From Parabacteroides sp. An277 (GTDB taxonomy: Bacteria; Bacteroidota; Bacteroidia; Bacteroidales; Tannerellaceae): DNA of 64,000 bases. The stretch covers positions 1-64,000 of the forward strand of contig NZ_NFJB01000003.1 of the NCBI RefSeq assembly GCF_002159645.1. Direction: 5' to 3'. The notes beneath the pieces are model-generated. The model ran no database searches, had not been told where the DNA came from, and saw only the letters and a list, made by a program, of their open reading frames with translations. Positions 17,785 to 26,764 of this stretch are shown piece by piece (positions within the stretch are counted from its first letter, which is position 1; each line of letters starts with the position of its first letter). The translations under genes and the position numbers were made by a program.

Positions 17785-18780
17785 TCACTTCTCATTTCTT
17801 CTATTTACTATGGGCAATGCCGCCACGCCAAACAACCCGCATATAGCGGTCCAAGCCGTTTGTATCGTATGTACGACCAAGGCGAAGGCCGCGGCATCAT
17901 TCTCGTTCACGCCAAAGCAAACCAAGGTGGATATCACCATGAAATGCCACGGACCGATACCTCCCTGTACGGGTACCGCTACGGCGATGCTACTCATCGT
18001 AAAGGCTATCAATCCTACCGATATGCCCAAATCTTGGGTGAACCCGAACGCAAAGAAGGTAATGTAGAAATAGAGGAAATACCCCAGCCAAATCAATACG
18101 GTTTGGAGCAGGAATAATCCCTTCTTTTGCATCACCCCGATGCTTCGGATGCCTGTCCAGATATTCCGGAGCATCCCTTTCGCCTTTTGCACCAGCGTAA
18201 AGTTACTCAAATATGTAAATACGAACCAAATTCCAAAGATAAAAATGACCAAAAAAGCGTAAATCCATATCGAATTGAACATCGAGCGGAAGCCTGTAAT
18301 CAACTCGGGGTTCTTATGGAAGAAGTCGAGGAAGAAATCCCAATGGAAAATAACGATGGCGAGGGTGATAAGCCCTACCATGAGGGTATCGCTCACCCGG
18401 TCGACGAGCAATGTCCCTAAGAGTTTCGAAAAGGAAATCCCGTCGTATTTCGTCACCATCCCGCATCGCCACACTTCCCCTACGCGGGGCAGTACCAGGT
18501 TTACCGCATAATTCCCCAATACCGCATAGACGGCATTACGCATCCGAAACTTTTCGCCCAACGATTCGATGAGCAACCCCCAACGCAATCCGCGCATCAC
18601 GTTCGCCCCCAGCCCGAATACCAGCGATAAGAGTATAATCCGGTAATCCACACCGTTTTTGATAACGCTCCAAATCTCGGTGATGTCCATATTCCGGTAT
18701 AAAAACCAGAGCAAAAGGCAGCCCAATGCCAGTGGCAAAACTATTTTTATGCTTGTCCGCAAAACGCTTTTTAAATCCAT
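17785..18780 (-). CDS. Lysylphosphatidylglycerol synthase TM-like flippase domain protein
   Basis: The 331-residue integral membrane protein has about eight helices and the motifs GLGANVMRGLRWGLLIESLG, NYAVNLVLPRVGEVWRCGM and VPVQGGIGPWHF, typical of the UPF0104/MprF flippase-like family. There is no synthase domain. It probably moves a lipid or polyprenyl-linked molecule across the inner membrane; the substrate is unknown. The start lies 36 bp from a minus-strand TATCTTTG box at 18823-18830. Confidence 0.88.
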   Translation of the reverse strand: MDLKSVLRTSIKIVLPLALGCLLLWFLYRNMDITEIWSVIKNGVDYRIILLSLVFGLGANVMRGLRWGLLIESLGEKFRMRNAVYAVLGNYAVNLVLPRVGEVWRCGMVTKYDGISFSKLLGTLLVDRVSDTLMVGLITLAIVIFHWDFFLDFFHKNPELITGFRSMFNSIWIYAFLVIFIFGIWFVFTYLSNFTLVQKAKGMLRNIWTGIRSIGVMQKKGLFLLQTVLIWLGYFLYFYITFFAFGFTQDLGISVGLIAFTMSSIAVAVPVQGGIGPWHFMVISTLVCFGVNENDAAAFALVVHTIQTAWTAICGLFGVAALPIVNRRNEK

Positions 18781-18807
18781 TCAATAGCAATATTCGTTAA
18801 ATTGTTG

Positions 18808-18830
18808 TACTTTTGTGACGGGCAAAGATA
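18808..18830. promoter_or_regulatory. Divergent promoters for flippase gene and rsmA
   Basis: A rightward TACTTTTG (18808-18815) and a leftward TATCTTTG (complement of 18823-18830) lie 7 bp apart. Their -33 boxes are poor. The two genes start 41-50 bp away on either side. Confidence 0.5.
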
Positions 18831-18871
18831 AGCATATTATTTTAATATAAACCCATTACACCCAAAAGTGA

Positions 18872-19708
18872 ATGAGATTCGTTAAACCAAAAAAAGCATT
18901 AGGGCAGCATTTCTTGAAGGATTTGCATATCGCCCAGCGGATTGCAGACACGCTCGCGGATTATAAGGATATTCCGGTACTGGAAGTAGGGCCGGGGATG
19001 GGCGTCCTCACCCAATTCCTCCTCGAGGCGGGGCATGAGGTGAAGGTCGTCGAGCTGGATGCCGAGTCGGTTTCCTATCTGGAGCAACACTTCCCCGATT
19101 TGAAAGGGCGGATTATCCCGGCGGATTTCCTGAAGTTGGATTTGACTTCGCTCTTCAAAGGGCAGGAGCGTTTTTGCGTGATTGGCAATTATCCGTATAA
19201 TATCTCCAGCCAGATATTCTTTAAAGTATTGGACTATAAGGAGCACGTACCCTGCTGTTCGGGCATGATTCAGAAGGAGGTGGCCGAACGGCTGGCGGCT
19301 TCGCCCGGAGGCAAAACGTATGGCATCATCAGCGTCTTGCTACAGGCGTGGTATGATATCGAGTATCTTTTCACGGTACCCGCCAACGTGTTCGACCCGC
19401 CTCCCAAGGTGAAGAGTGCCGTGATTCGGATGACACGCAACCACCGGACGAATCTCCCCTGCGATGAGGCACTTTTCAAGCAGGTAGTCAAGACGACGTT
19501 CAACCAACGCCGCAAGACGTTGCGCAACTCCATCAAACCGATTTTAGGCCAGGCGTATCCCGATTACGATTTACCTATTTATAATAAACGCCCGGAGCAG
19601 CTCTCGGTAGAAGATTTTATAGGGTTGACCCAACGAGTTGAGGCGTATTTGAAACCAACTACGGTTATAAACGAACACCATTATAACGAAGAATCTCCCG
19701 CGAAATAA
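18872..19708 (+). CDS. rsmA: 16S rRNA dimethyladenosine transferase (KsgA)
   Basis: The 278-residue enzyme dimethylates two adjacent adenosines near the 3' end of 16S rRNA late in small-subunit assembly, using S-adenosylmethionine. Landmarks are KKALGQHFLKD at the N-terminus, the SAM-binding VLEVGPGMGVLTQ, the NYPYNIS catalytic motif and the C-terminal TFNQRRKTLRNS. The mgtE gene begins 3 bp after its stop, so the two are probably translated from one mRNA. Confidence 0.97.
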   Translation: MRFVKPKKALGQHFLKDLHIAQRIADTLADYKDIPVLEVGPGMGVLTQFLLEAGHEVKVVELDAESVSYLEQHFPDLKGRIIPADFLKLDLTSLFKGQERFCVIGNYPYNISSQIFFKVLDYKEHVPCCSGMIQKEVAERLAASPGGKTYGIISVLLQAWYDIEYLFTVPANVFDPPPKVKSAVIRMTRNHRTNLPCDEALFKQVVKTTFNQRRKTLRNSIKPILGQAYPDYDLPIYNKRPEQLSVEDFIGLTQRVEAYLKPTTVINEHHYNEESPAK

Positions 19709-19710
19709 CG

Positions 19711-21057
19711 ATGATTGAACTGACGAAAGAATATATTGAGAACCTGAGGCATATCATCGAAGCGAAGGATGACGTGCAAGCCAAGAAGCTGCTGGAGGAA
19801 TTATATCCGGCCGATATCGCGGAATTGTACAAGGATTTGTCGCTTCAAGAGGCGATTTACCTTTACCTCCTGATGGATGGAGATAAGGCGGCCGACGTCC
19901 TCATGGAGCTCGACGAAGAGGACCGCCACAAACTTCTTAAGGAACTCCCGAACGAACTTATTGCCAAGCGATTTGTGGATAATATGGATACCGACGATGC
20001 CGTCGACCTCATGCGCGAATTGGACGAAGACACGCAGGAGGAAATCCTTTCGCATATCGAAGACGTGGAGCAAGCGGGCGATATCGTTGATTTGTTGAAA
20101 TACGACGAAGATACCGCCGGCGGTTTGATGGGTACCGAGATGATTGTGGTGAACGAGAATTGGAGTATGCCCAAATGTATCGACGAGATGCGCAAGCAAG
20201 CGGAAGACATGGACGAGATTTATTACGTCTATGTGGTAGACGATGACGACCGCCTGCGGGGTGTCCTTCCGCTTAAGAAGTTGATTACGAACCCTTCCGT
20301 CTCGAAAATCAAACACGTGATGAAGAAAGACCCCATCGCGGTACATGATAGTGATAGCATCGAGGAGGTGGCCGAAACGATCGAGAAGTACGACCTCGTG
20401 GCGCTTCCCGTGGTGGATAGCATCGGACGCTTGGTGGGGCGCATCAGTGTGGATGACGTCATGGATGAAGTCCGCGAACAACACGAGCGTGATTACCAGT
20501 TGGCATCCGGTATCTCGCAAGATGTCGAAACCTCGGATAATGTATTCACGCAAACCGCCGCCCGCCTTCCCTGGCTTTTGATTGGGATGATAGGCGGATT
20601 GAGCAACTCTGTGATTCTCGGAGGATTCGAGACGGGTATCGCCACCAACCCCAAGATGGCGCTCTTTATCCCGTTGATTGGAGGTACGGGGGGAAACGTG
20701 GGTATCCAATCTTCGGCTATCGTGGTGCAGGGTTTGGCCAATAATACGTTGAAAGAGGGTAATATATTCACCCAGATATTGAAGGAGAGCATCGTATCGA
20801 TTATCAATGCCAGCATCATTAGTTTGGTGGTGTTTGTGTATAACTTCTTCATGTTGGGCGACCGGGTGATTACGACGGCCGTCTCGCTCAGCCTCTTTGC
20901 CGTGGTGATGTTTGCCAGCATCTTCGGTACGATTGTACCCTTGTTGCTCGACAAGATGAAAATCGACCCGGCATTAGCTACGGGACCCTTTATTACCATA
21001 TCGAACGACATCATCGGCATGTTGATTTACATGCTGATACTTTCGGCCATGACCTGA
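19711..21057 (+). CDS. mgtE: Magnesium transporter MgtE
   Basis: The 448-residue protein has the full MgtE layout: an N-terminal helical domain rich in LxxLxPxDIAEL-type repeats (to ~130), two CBS domains (about 130-255, MGTEMIVV and VALPVVDSIGRLVGRISVDDVMDE), a plug helix and five C-terminal membrane helices with PLIGGTGGNVGIQSSA. It forms a dimeric magnesium channel gated by cytosolic magnesium binding. It directly follows rsmA. Confidence 0.95.
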   Translation: MIELTKEYIENLRHIIEAKDDVQAKKLLEELYPADIAELYKDLSLQEAIYLYLLMDGDKAADVLMELDEEDRHKLLKELPNELIAKRFVDNMDTDDAVDLMRELDEDTQEEILSHIEDVEQAGDIVDLLKYDEDTAGGLMGTEMIVVNENWSMPKCIDEMRKQAEDMDEIYYVYVVDDDDRLRGVLPLKKLITNPSVSKIKHVMKKDPIAVHDSDSIEEVAETIEKYDLVALPVVDSIGRLVGRISVDDVMDEVREQHERDYQLASGISQDVETSDNVFTQTAARLPWLLIGMIGGLSNSVILGGFETGIATNPKMALFIPLIGGTGGNVGIQSSAIVVQGLANNTLKEGNIFTQILKESIVSIINASIISLVVFVYNFFMLGDRVITTAVSLSLFAVVMFASIFGTIVPLLLDKMKIDPALATGPFITISNDIIGMLIYMLILSAMT

Positions 21058-21118
21058 GCGGAGTGTTAAATGCACGTTAATTATATTATGTTGTAGAACA
21101 TACTTTCTAAGCAAGTTG

Positions 21119-21126
21119 TACCTTTG
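21119..21126 (+). promoter_or_regulatory. -7 box before lrgA
   Basis: TACCTTTG lies 52 bp before the lrgA start. A TTG at the best spacing is absent. Confidence 0.5.
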
Positions 21127-21177
21127 TGCCGATTTTACAAAAAGAAATAGTTTTTACCTATAAAAAGGCAGAAAGGT

Positions 21178-21543
21178 ATGTTAAGGCAAGTTTTCTACAT
21201 CTTATTCTTCTATTTCGTAGGGGAATTTATCAGTAGTTGCATGCATGGATTCATTCCGGGAAGCGTCATTGGGATGATGCTTCTTTTCGTGGCATTAGCG
21301 TTTAAGGTGGTAAAACCTGCGCAAGTGGATAAATTATCGCAATTGTTGACGAACAATATGGGGTTGTTTTTCCTCCCGGCGGGCGTAGGATTGATGACTT
21401 CGCTGGGAGTCATTTCCCATTATTGGATGGTTATATTGACGGTATGTGTGGTCAGTACGATTTTGGTGATTGCCGTAGTATCATTAACACAACAGAAGTT
21501 TGAAAAACATCGGAAACTCCATGAATCAGCTCATTCAATCTGA
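21178..21543 (+). CDS. lrgA: CidA/LrgA-type membrane protein
   Basis: The 121-residue protein has four hydrophobic helices and the family motifs FYFVGEFISSCMHGFIPGSVIGMMLLF and NNMGLFFLPAGVGLM. LrgA-type proteins are holin-like or metabolite-export subunits that act with LrgB. It overlaps the lrgB start by 23 bp, indicating translational coupling. No LytTR regulator pair is present nearby. Confidence 0.9.
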   Translation: MLRQVFYILFFYFVGEFISSCMHGFIPGSVIGMMLLFVALAFKVVKPAQVDKLSQLLTNNMGLFFLPAGVGLMTSLGVISHYWMVILTVCVVSTILVIAVVSLTQQKFEKHRKLHESAHSI

Positions 21544-22228
21544 ATTGTTCGACCTGGTGCTGGTAGTGGGTACCTACATAGCTGCTACCTATTTATATAA
21601 AAAGACGCACCTGAGTTTGCTTCACCCGTTGCTCACCTCTATTTTCTTTATTATTGTACTTTTAGAGTGGTTGGATATACCGTATGAATCCTTTCAGGAA
21701 GGGAGTCATTTGGTACATTTCATGTTGGGACCTTCGGTGGTAGCGTTAGGTTATGTATTATATGCCCAGATGCAATACTTGAAAGGAAATGTGGTATCGA
21801 TTCTGACCTCCGTGTTTGTAGGGGCAATCGTCGGGATTACGAGTGTAATAGCCATTGGCAAGCTGATGGGTGCCGACCCTTCGTTGATTGCTACGCTTCA
21901 ACCCAAATCGGTTACGACACCCATAGCTATGGGTATTTCCGAGAAAAATGGAGGTATCCCTTCGCTTACGGCCGTGATTGTGGTAGCCGTAGGTATTTTC
22001 GGAAGCATAGTCGGACCAGCTGTATTGCGTGTATTGGGTATCGAAAGCCGGATTGCTAAAGGATTAGCCCTCGGAGCATCTTCGCATGGTGTAGGGACGG
22101 CAGCTGCTATCCAACTGGGTGCGGTAGAAGGGGCTATTAGTGGATTGGCTATCGGATTGATGGGTATCATGACGGCTATCCTCGTACCTTGTATCCGCGT
22201 GGTTTGCCAATGGTTGCATTGGGTTTAA
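21521..22228 (+). CDS. lrgB: LrgB-type membrane protein
   Basis: I place the start at 21521 (MNQLIQSELF), 21 bp after an upstream in-frame ATG. The 235-residue protein has about six to seven helices and the LrgB signatures PKSVTTPIAMGISEKNGG and LALGASSHGVGTAAAIQLG. It is the partner of the LrgA protein encoded just upstream. A strong hairpin follows at 22265-22296. Confidence 0.92.
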   Translation: MNQLIQSELFDLVLVVGTYIAATYLYKKTHLSLLHPLLTSIFFIIVLLEWLDIPYESFQEGSHLVHFMLGPSVVALGYVLYAQMQYLKGNVVSILTSVFVGAIVGITSVIAIGKLMGADPSLIATLQPKSVTTPIAMGISEKNGGIPSLTAVIVVAVGIFGSIVGPAVLRVLGIESRIAKGLALGASSHGVGTAAAIQLGAVEGAISGLAIGLMGIMTAILVPCIRVVCQWLHWV

Positions 22229-22264
22229 AGTAATAATCATACGTTTGGAGATGCTCGCTTAGCG

Positions 22265-22296
22265 GTTTGAGGTCACCTTTTGGGGCGACCTCAAAC
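22265..22296. terminator. Hairpin between convergent lrgB and fimbrial-like gene
   Basis: GTTTGAGGTC and GACCTCAAAC form a perfect 10-bp stem between the two convergent stop codons. T runs are weak, so its efficiency as an intrinsic terminator is uncertain. Confidence 0.6.
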
Positions 22297-22307
22297 AAGC
22301 AAATAGT

Positions 22308-23318
22308 TTATTCTATTCCTTCTATTTCATCCAGTTGATGCTCTTCTGCTTCTTCCCAATCGGTATTTAAGTCTAAAATGAATTGGGTATTGGCTTCTCC
22401 GGCCGTATAGAGCGTACCTGTATAGCGTGTGATTTTATTTCGGTAGATAGGTGCATCTGTGATATTTCTTTCGCGTACAGGTGGATAGGTGATATCATCT
22501 TCTGGCATGGCCTTTAAGGTTATGGTATGGATGAAGGCCGATTTAGCTTCGGCTTCTGGTATAGGTACAAAGGTGTAAATCAGATGCCGGATGCGTTTCC
22601 CCTCTTCTTTGTCTTCTGGTATAAAGGTGTAGTTATAAGGTATTTCGATACTGGCCGTAGTTGATGTGCCATCCAATAGGTTAATTGTATTATACAATCC
22701 GGAGGTCTCTACGTTGAAATGATGAACCTCGGCCGGTACGCCATCCGTTGGAGAGAACTCAATGCCTGCAATGGCACGGGAAAGGGAAATCGGAAAAGAG
22801 GCGTTTGTATCTCCCGCATTGATTTCAATTTCGTCGTTTCCCCAGAAGGTGTCTTTGATTTGGGGGAATGTCATGAGGTTATTTTCCTCGGAAAAGGTGG
22901 CCTCCTCGATGGAATGCGCTAAGAAACAGACTTTGTAAGTACCAGGCGTAAGCTCATCTTCCAGCGAAAAAGAGGCAGAACCGTCGGGGGTGAGGGTGAT
23001 TTCCTGGCGAATGTGGCGAATAAGCTCATCGTCGGTGCTATACAAGGCGTATTCCACCCACGAGAGTGTCGTAGTGGGTTGGGTGGTTTCGCCCGTATCT
23101 TCCTCGTTATCTTCCGCTTGAGAGGCGATTGGGTCGGATGGCAAGCCTTCAGGCATGTTGCGCGTTTGGCGGAAAGGTGTTATTTCTTCCCTTAAAGCCA
23201 CTTTAAATGAAATGGAAACGGTTTGTTCGATAGGTTCCACTTTTTCTGAAATGGATTCAGATTGACAACTTGTCCCTATGAAGAGACTAACGATAAAAAA
23301 GGCTGCAAATTTTTTCAT
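22308..23318 (-). CDS. FimB/Mfa2-like fimbrillin-family lipoprotein
   Basis: I place the start at 23318 (MKKFAAFFIVSLFIGTSC), giving a lipoprotein with Cys18 and 336 residues. The mature part is acidic near 65-85, then beta-rich, with the pattern LSRAIAGIEF and TPGTYKVCFLAHS that resembles the Mfa2/FimB and related fimbrial anchor proteins of Bacteroidales. No major fimbrillin or other fimbrial gene adjoins it. A role in surface fimbria anchoring or assembly is inferred from resemblance only. Confidence 0.6.
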   Translation of the reverse strand: MKKFAAFFIVSLFIGTSCQSESISEKVEPIEQTVSISFKVALREEITPFRQTRNMPEGLPSDPIASQAEDNEEDTGETTQPTTTLSWVEYALYSTDDELIRHIRQEITLTPDGSASFSLEDELTPGTYKVCFLAHSIEEATFSEENNLMTFPQIKDTFWGNDEIEINAGDTNASFPISLSRAIAGIEFSPTDGVPAEVHHFNVETSGLYNTINLLDGTSTTASIEIPYNYTFIPEDKEEGKRIRHLIYTFVPIPEAEAKSAFIHTITLKAMPEDDITYPPVRERNITDAPIYRNKITRYTGTLYTAGEANTQFILDLNTDWEEAEEHQLDEIEGIE

Positions 23319-23521
23319 AGCCAATAGTTTTAAAAGTTTAAAATTTGATTTTAATGGCGTAAAGGTAGGTATAAAAAGGGGAAATAGCAAACAAAGGGCG
23401 AAAAAACATTGAAAAATTTTTCAAGTATACTAAAAGTCGTCCGCGATTCGTTAAAGTAAAAAGAAAAAAGCCGGGAAAGAAAACTTCTTGCGAAGGCATG
23501 GAAACTTCCGGAGCTAACGGG

Positions 23522-23557
23522 AGATTCTCTAAATATCGACGATATTTGGAGAAATCT
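23522..23557. promoter_or_regulatory. Hairpin or inverted repeat upstream of the histidine kinase
   Basis: TCTCTAAATATCG and CGATATTTGGAGA form about a 14-bp near-perfect stem with a minimal loop, about 70 bp before the kinase start. No T run follows. It could be an operator or a 5' leader structure. Confidence 0.5.
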
Positions 23558-23627
23558 TCGTATGTTTCCGGATTTTTCATCGGCAAGAAAGGGACTTTTG
23601 GCCGGCTATATATAATAATGTATAGGG

Positions 23628-24785
23628 ATGAATAGCATTTACGATGCGCGCGAGCGCTTGAAATATCTTTTTATTGTGGTAGCGGTGCTGATAGCCATCG
23701 CCTCGGTTTTCGTGTCCGATTTGTTGATAAAGGATTTAGCCCGCGAGGAAAGACGGAAGATTGAGGTGTGGGCGGAAGCGACGCGCGTCCTCACGAGTGA
23801 GGACCCCAGTTTGAACATGAACCTGATTCTTCAAATCATCCAAGGCAATACCGCGATTCCGGTTCTGCTATGTAACGAACAGGATAGCGTGATGAATTAT
23901 AAGAACATCGAATTGCCGGAGAAGAACCCCGACGAGTTTCTGAAGCGAAAGGTGCAGGAGTTGAAACATAAGAATCCGCCTATTGTGATTGATATAGAGG
24001 ATGGTACGTATCAATACCTCTATTATGACGAATCGACTATCTTGAAGCAATTGCAAGTCTATCCTTATGCTCAACTATCGGTGATGGCGGTTTTCATAGT
24101 GATTGCCTTCTTGGCATTGGCCAGTACGAAGAAGGCGGAGCAAAACAAGGTATGGGTAGGGCTTTCGAAAGAGACCGCCCACCAGCTCGGTACGCCTATC
24201 TCTTCGCTTATTGCTTGGTTGGAATATTTGAAATTGAAAGAGATAGACGGTTCTATCCTGACGGAAATGGAGAAAGACGTAAAGCGGTTGGAGACGATAG
24301 CCGACCGCTTTTCGAAGATAGGTTCGACGCCCGAACCCGTACCGCTCGATATCCGCGAGTCCGTACGTCAGGCATTGGATTATATGGAGACGCGCATTTC
24401 GTCGAAGGTAAAGATTACGGTTGAAGCACCCGACGAACCGATTTGGGTGTTGATGAACAATGCCCTCTTCGCATGGGTCGTTGAAAACTTGTGTAAGAAT
24501 GCCGTGGATGCTATGGAAGGGCAAGGGTTCATCACCTTTAAGATAGAAAGGAAAGGGAAGAAAGTGCGCATAGATGTTTCGGATACGGGCAAAGGCATTT
24601 TGAAGTCGAAGTTCAAGACCGTTTTCAATCCGGGTTATACAACGAAAAAGCGAGGTTGGGGTTTGGGACTTTCGCTTGTGAAGCGCATAGTCGAGTCTTA
24701 TCATGGTGGAAAAATCTTCGTCAAAAGCTCAGAAATCGGGAAAGGGACCACTTTTCGCATAGAGTTAAGTTGTTTTGAAGCCTGA
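23628..24785 (+). CDS. Membrane sensor histidine kinase, orphan
   Basis: The 385-residue protein has a transmembrane helix at about 13-33, a periplasmic loop of ~115 residues and a second helix at about 148-166. The dimerisation box is SKETAHQLGTPISSLIAWLEYL, with the phospho-accepting His in ETAHQLGTP. The ATP-binding domain shows NLCKNAVDAM, DTGKGI and GWGLGLSLVKRIVE. No response regulator adjoins it, so the partner must be elsewhere. The periplasmic segment matches no domain I recognise. Confidence 0.9.
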   Translation: MNSIYDARERLKYLFIVVAVLIAIASVFVSDLLIKDLAREERRKIEVWAEATRVLTSEDPSLNMNLILQIIQGNTAIPVLLCNEQDSVMNYKNIELPEKNPDEFLKRKVQELKHKNPPIVIDIEDGTYQYLYYDESTILKQLQVYPYAQLSVMAVFIVIAFLALASTKKAEQNKVWVGLSKETAHQLGTPISSLIAWLEYLKLKEIDGSILTEMEKDVKRLETIADRFSKIGSTPEPVPLDIRESVRQALDYMETRISSKVKITVEAPDEPIWVLMNNALFAWVVENLCKNAVDAMEGQGFITFKIERKGKKVRIDVSDTGKGILKSKFKTVFNPGYTTKKRGWGLGLSLVKRIVESYHGGKIFVKSSEIGKGTTFRIELSCFEA

Positions 24786-24841
24786 TTTAAGGCAAAAAAG
24801 AGGCGAATAGTACTTTATAAGGAAAAATAACTATGTACATG

Positions 24842-24873
24842 TTGCTTTTCTGTTAAGATTTTTCGTACCTTTG
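24842..24873 (+). promoter_or_regulatory. Promoter for DUF177-rpmF-fabH-era-der run
   Basis: TTG (24842-24844), a 21-bp spacer and TACCTTTG (24866-24873). Transcription should start near 24880, only ~17 nt before the TTG start codon of the first gene. Confidence 0.6.
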
Positions 24874-24896
24874 CGCAGTTTTTACACAAATAGGCT

Positions 24897-25469
24897 TTGG
24901 GAAAATTTGAATTATATAGTATTGATTTGAAGAACCTGGCTCCTGGCGTGTATGCGTACGATTATACATTAGGGAATAAGTTCTTTGCAGACATCGATGG
25001 AGATCAAGTGCAAAAAGGGAAGGTGCAAGTGCATCTGACGTTGAAACGCACCTCGATGATGTTCGAGCTAGATTTCCATACGGAAGGTGTAGTAATCGTC
25101 CCATGCGACCGATGCTTGGACGATATGGAGCAGCCTATAGAAACGGACAACCGATTGGTGGTGAAATTCGGAAAAGAATATGCTGAGGAAAGCGATGAAG
25201 TACTCATCATTCCGGAAGAGGAAGGAAAGTTGAACTTGGCGTGGTTTTTGTACGAATTTATTGCATTGGCTATCCCGATGAAGCATGTACATGCACCGGG
25301 AAAATGCAACAAAGCAATGTCGGCTAAATTGCGAAAGCATCGAGCCCGGAGTACCGACGAAGAAGAGGATGACTTCTTGGATGGGGGAGAGGATTCGCAA
25401 GAGATGGAACGGCCTACAGACCCGAGATGGGATGCTTTGAAAGGCTTAATAGAGAATGATAACAATTAA
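24897..25469 (+). CDS. DUF177 (YceD) family protein
   Basis: The 190-residue protein matches the DUF177/YceD family: N-terminal FELYSIDLKNLAPGVYAYDYTLG and the central VPCDRCLDDMEQPIE. The start appears to be TTG at 24897, because the frame has no ATG before the conserved N-terminus and a promoter sits just upstream. YceD genes usually precede rpmF, as here (15 bp), and have been linked to 23S rRNA and ribosome assembly. The C-terminal tail is acidic (STDEEEDDFLDGGEDS). Confidence 0.88.
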   Translation: MGKFELYSIDLKNLAPGVYAYDYTLGNKFFADIDGDQVQKGKVQVHLTLKRTSMMFELDFHTEGVVIVPCDRCLDDMEQPIETDNRLVVKFGKEYAEESDEVLIIPEEEGKLNLAWFLYEFIALAIPMKHVHAPGKCNKAMSAKLRKHRARSTDEEEDDFLDGGEDSQEMERPTDPRWDALKGLIENDNN

Positions 25470-25483
25470 AATAATAAATTAAA

Positions 25484-25669
25484 ATGGCACATCCTAAAAG
25501 AAGACAAGGTAAGACAAGAACAGCCAAGAGAAGAACTCATGACAAGGCTGTAGCTCCCACGATGGCTATCTGCCCGAACTGTGGTGCATGGCATATTTAT
25601 CACACTGTGTGTGGCGAATGTGGCTATTACAGAGGAAAGTTAGCAATTGTAAAAGAAGCTGCTGTGTAA
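25484..25669 (+). CDS. rpmF: 50S ribosomal protein L32
   Basis: The 61-residue protein is full length, beginning MAHPKRRQGKTRTAKRRTHD and carrying two CxxC pairs (CPNCGAWHIYHTVCGECGYY) that bind zinc. It is in the standard DUF177-rpmF-fabH order, followed by an intrinsic terminator at 25707-25739 before fabH. Confidence 0.98.
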   Translation: MAHPKRRQGKTRTAKRRTHDKAVAPTMAICPNCGAWHIYHTVCGECGYYRGKLAIVKEAAV

Positions 25670-25706
25670 GTTTTTCAAACTGATTAATTTGACAGACGTA
25701 AGAAAT

Positions 25707-25739
25707 AGCCCTAAAAATCCAATTTTTTAGGGCTTTTTT
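25707..25739 (+). terminator. Intrinsic terminator after rpmF
   Basis: AGCCCTAAAAAT pairs with ATTTTTTAGGGCT and is followed by TTTTTT. It may act as a partial terminator, lowering fabH expression relative to rpmF. Confidence 0.85.
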
Positions 25740-25759
25740 ACTTGATAGTTTTAGAAACG

Positions 25760-26764
25760 ATGGAAAAGATTAATGCAGTAATCACAGGTATTGGCGGGTA
25801 TGTCCCGGAAGATGTCTTGACCAATGAAGACATTTGCAAAATGGTGGATACTACCGATGAATGGATTATGACACGTGTAGGCATTAAAGAACGCCGAATC
25901 TTGAAAGGAGAAGGTCGGGGTACTTCGTATATGGGTATCCGGGCTGTGAATCAGTTGTTAGAAAAGACAAAGGTCAATCCGGAAGAGATTGAAGTGGTCA
26001 TTGTGGCTTCTACCACGGCAGACTATCGCTTCCCGATGACAGCTTCTATCATAGCTTACCAGACAGGTTGTAAGAATGCGTTTACCTTTGATATGCAAGG
26101 CGCCTGTGCGGGCTTTTTGTATGCATTGGAAACAGGAGCGAATTATATTCGTACAGGGCGGTATAAGAAGGTTATCGTCGTAGCTGGTGATAAGATGACT
26201 TCCATTACCAATTATGAAGACCGTACGACCTGCCCGCTCTTCGGAGATGGTTGCGGTGCGGTACTTTTGGAACCTACTACGGAAGAGTTGGGTGTCATGG
26301 ATGTCATCTTGCGTGTAGACGGGGCAGGTTTCCCGCATTTGATTATGAAGGCGGGTGGTTCGGCTTATCCTTCCTCGCACGAGACGGTAGATCATCGTGA
26401 GCATTTTGTATATCAGGATGGACGTACGGTGTTCAAGTATGCCGTTACTTATATGGCGGATGCCGCAGCTGAGATAGCTGAACGGAATCACCTCACGAAG
26501 GATGATATCACGTGGATTGTTCCTCACCAAGCGAATTTGCGTATTATCGATGCGACCGCCAAACGGTTGGGTGTGCCGATGGACAAGGTGATGGTCAATA
26601 TCCAGAAATATGGAAACACCAGTGCAGGTACGATTCCGCTCTGTCTGTGGGAATGGGAAGATAAGTTGAAGAAAGGAGACAACCTCATTCTGGCGGCTTT
26701 CGGTGCTGGTTTTACATGGGGTTCGGTTTACCTGAAATGGGGATATGATGGAAAAAAAGCATAA
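25760..26764 (+). CDS. fabH: 3-oxoacyl-ACP synthase III
   Basis: The start at 25760 ([16 protein letters not shown]) is preferred over a TTG at 25742. The 334-residue condensing enzyme joins acetyl- or branched acyl-CoA to malonyl-ACP to start fatty acid synthesis. The catalytic triad is visible: Cys in [13 protein letters not shown], His in [12 protein letters not shown] and Asn in [12 protein letters not shown]. It overlaps the start of era by 20 bp. Confidence 0.97.
   Translation: MEKINAVITGIGGYVPEDVLTNEDICKMVDTTDEWIMTRVGIKERRILKGEGRGTSYMGIRAVNQLLEKTKVNPEEIEVVIVASTTADYRFPMTASIIAYQTGCKNAFTFDMQGACAGFLYALETGANYIRTGRYKKVIVVAGDKMTSITNYEDRTTCPLFGDGCGAVLLEPTTEELGVMDVILRVDGAGFPHLIMKAGGSAYPSSHETVDHREHFVYQDGRTVFKYAVTYMADAAAEIAERNHLTKDDITWIVPHQANLRIIDATAKRLGVPMDKVMVNIQKYGNTSAGTIPLCLWEWEDKLKKGDNLILAAFGAGFTWGSVYLKWGYDGKKA

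Noticed and set aside
23338-23580. Leftward frame of about 80 residues before the fimbrial-like lipoprotein
   Set aside because: It reads into the lipoprotein leader and through the inverted repeat upstream of the kinase; no promoter or family resemblance, so I left it out, though it is not excluded.
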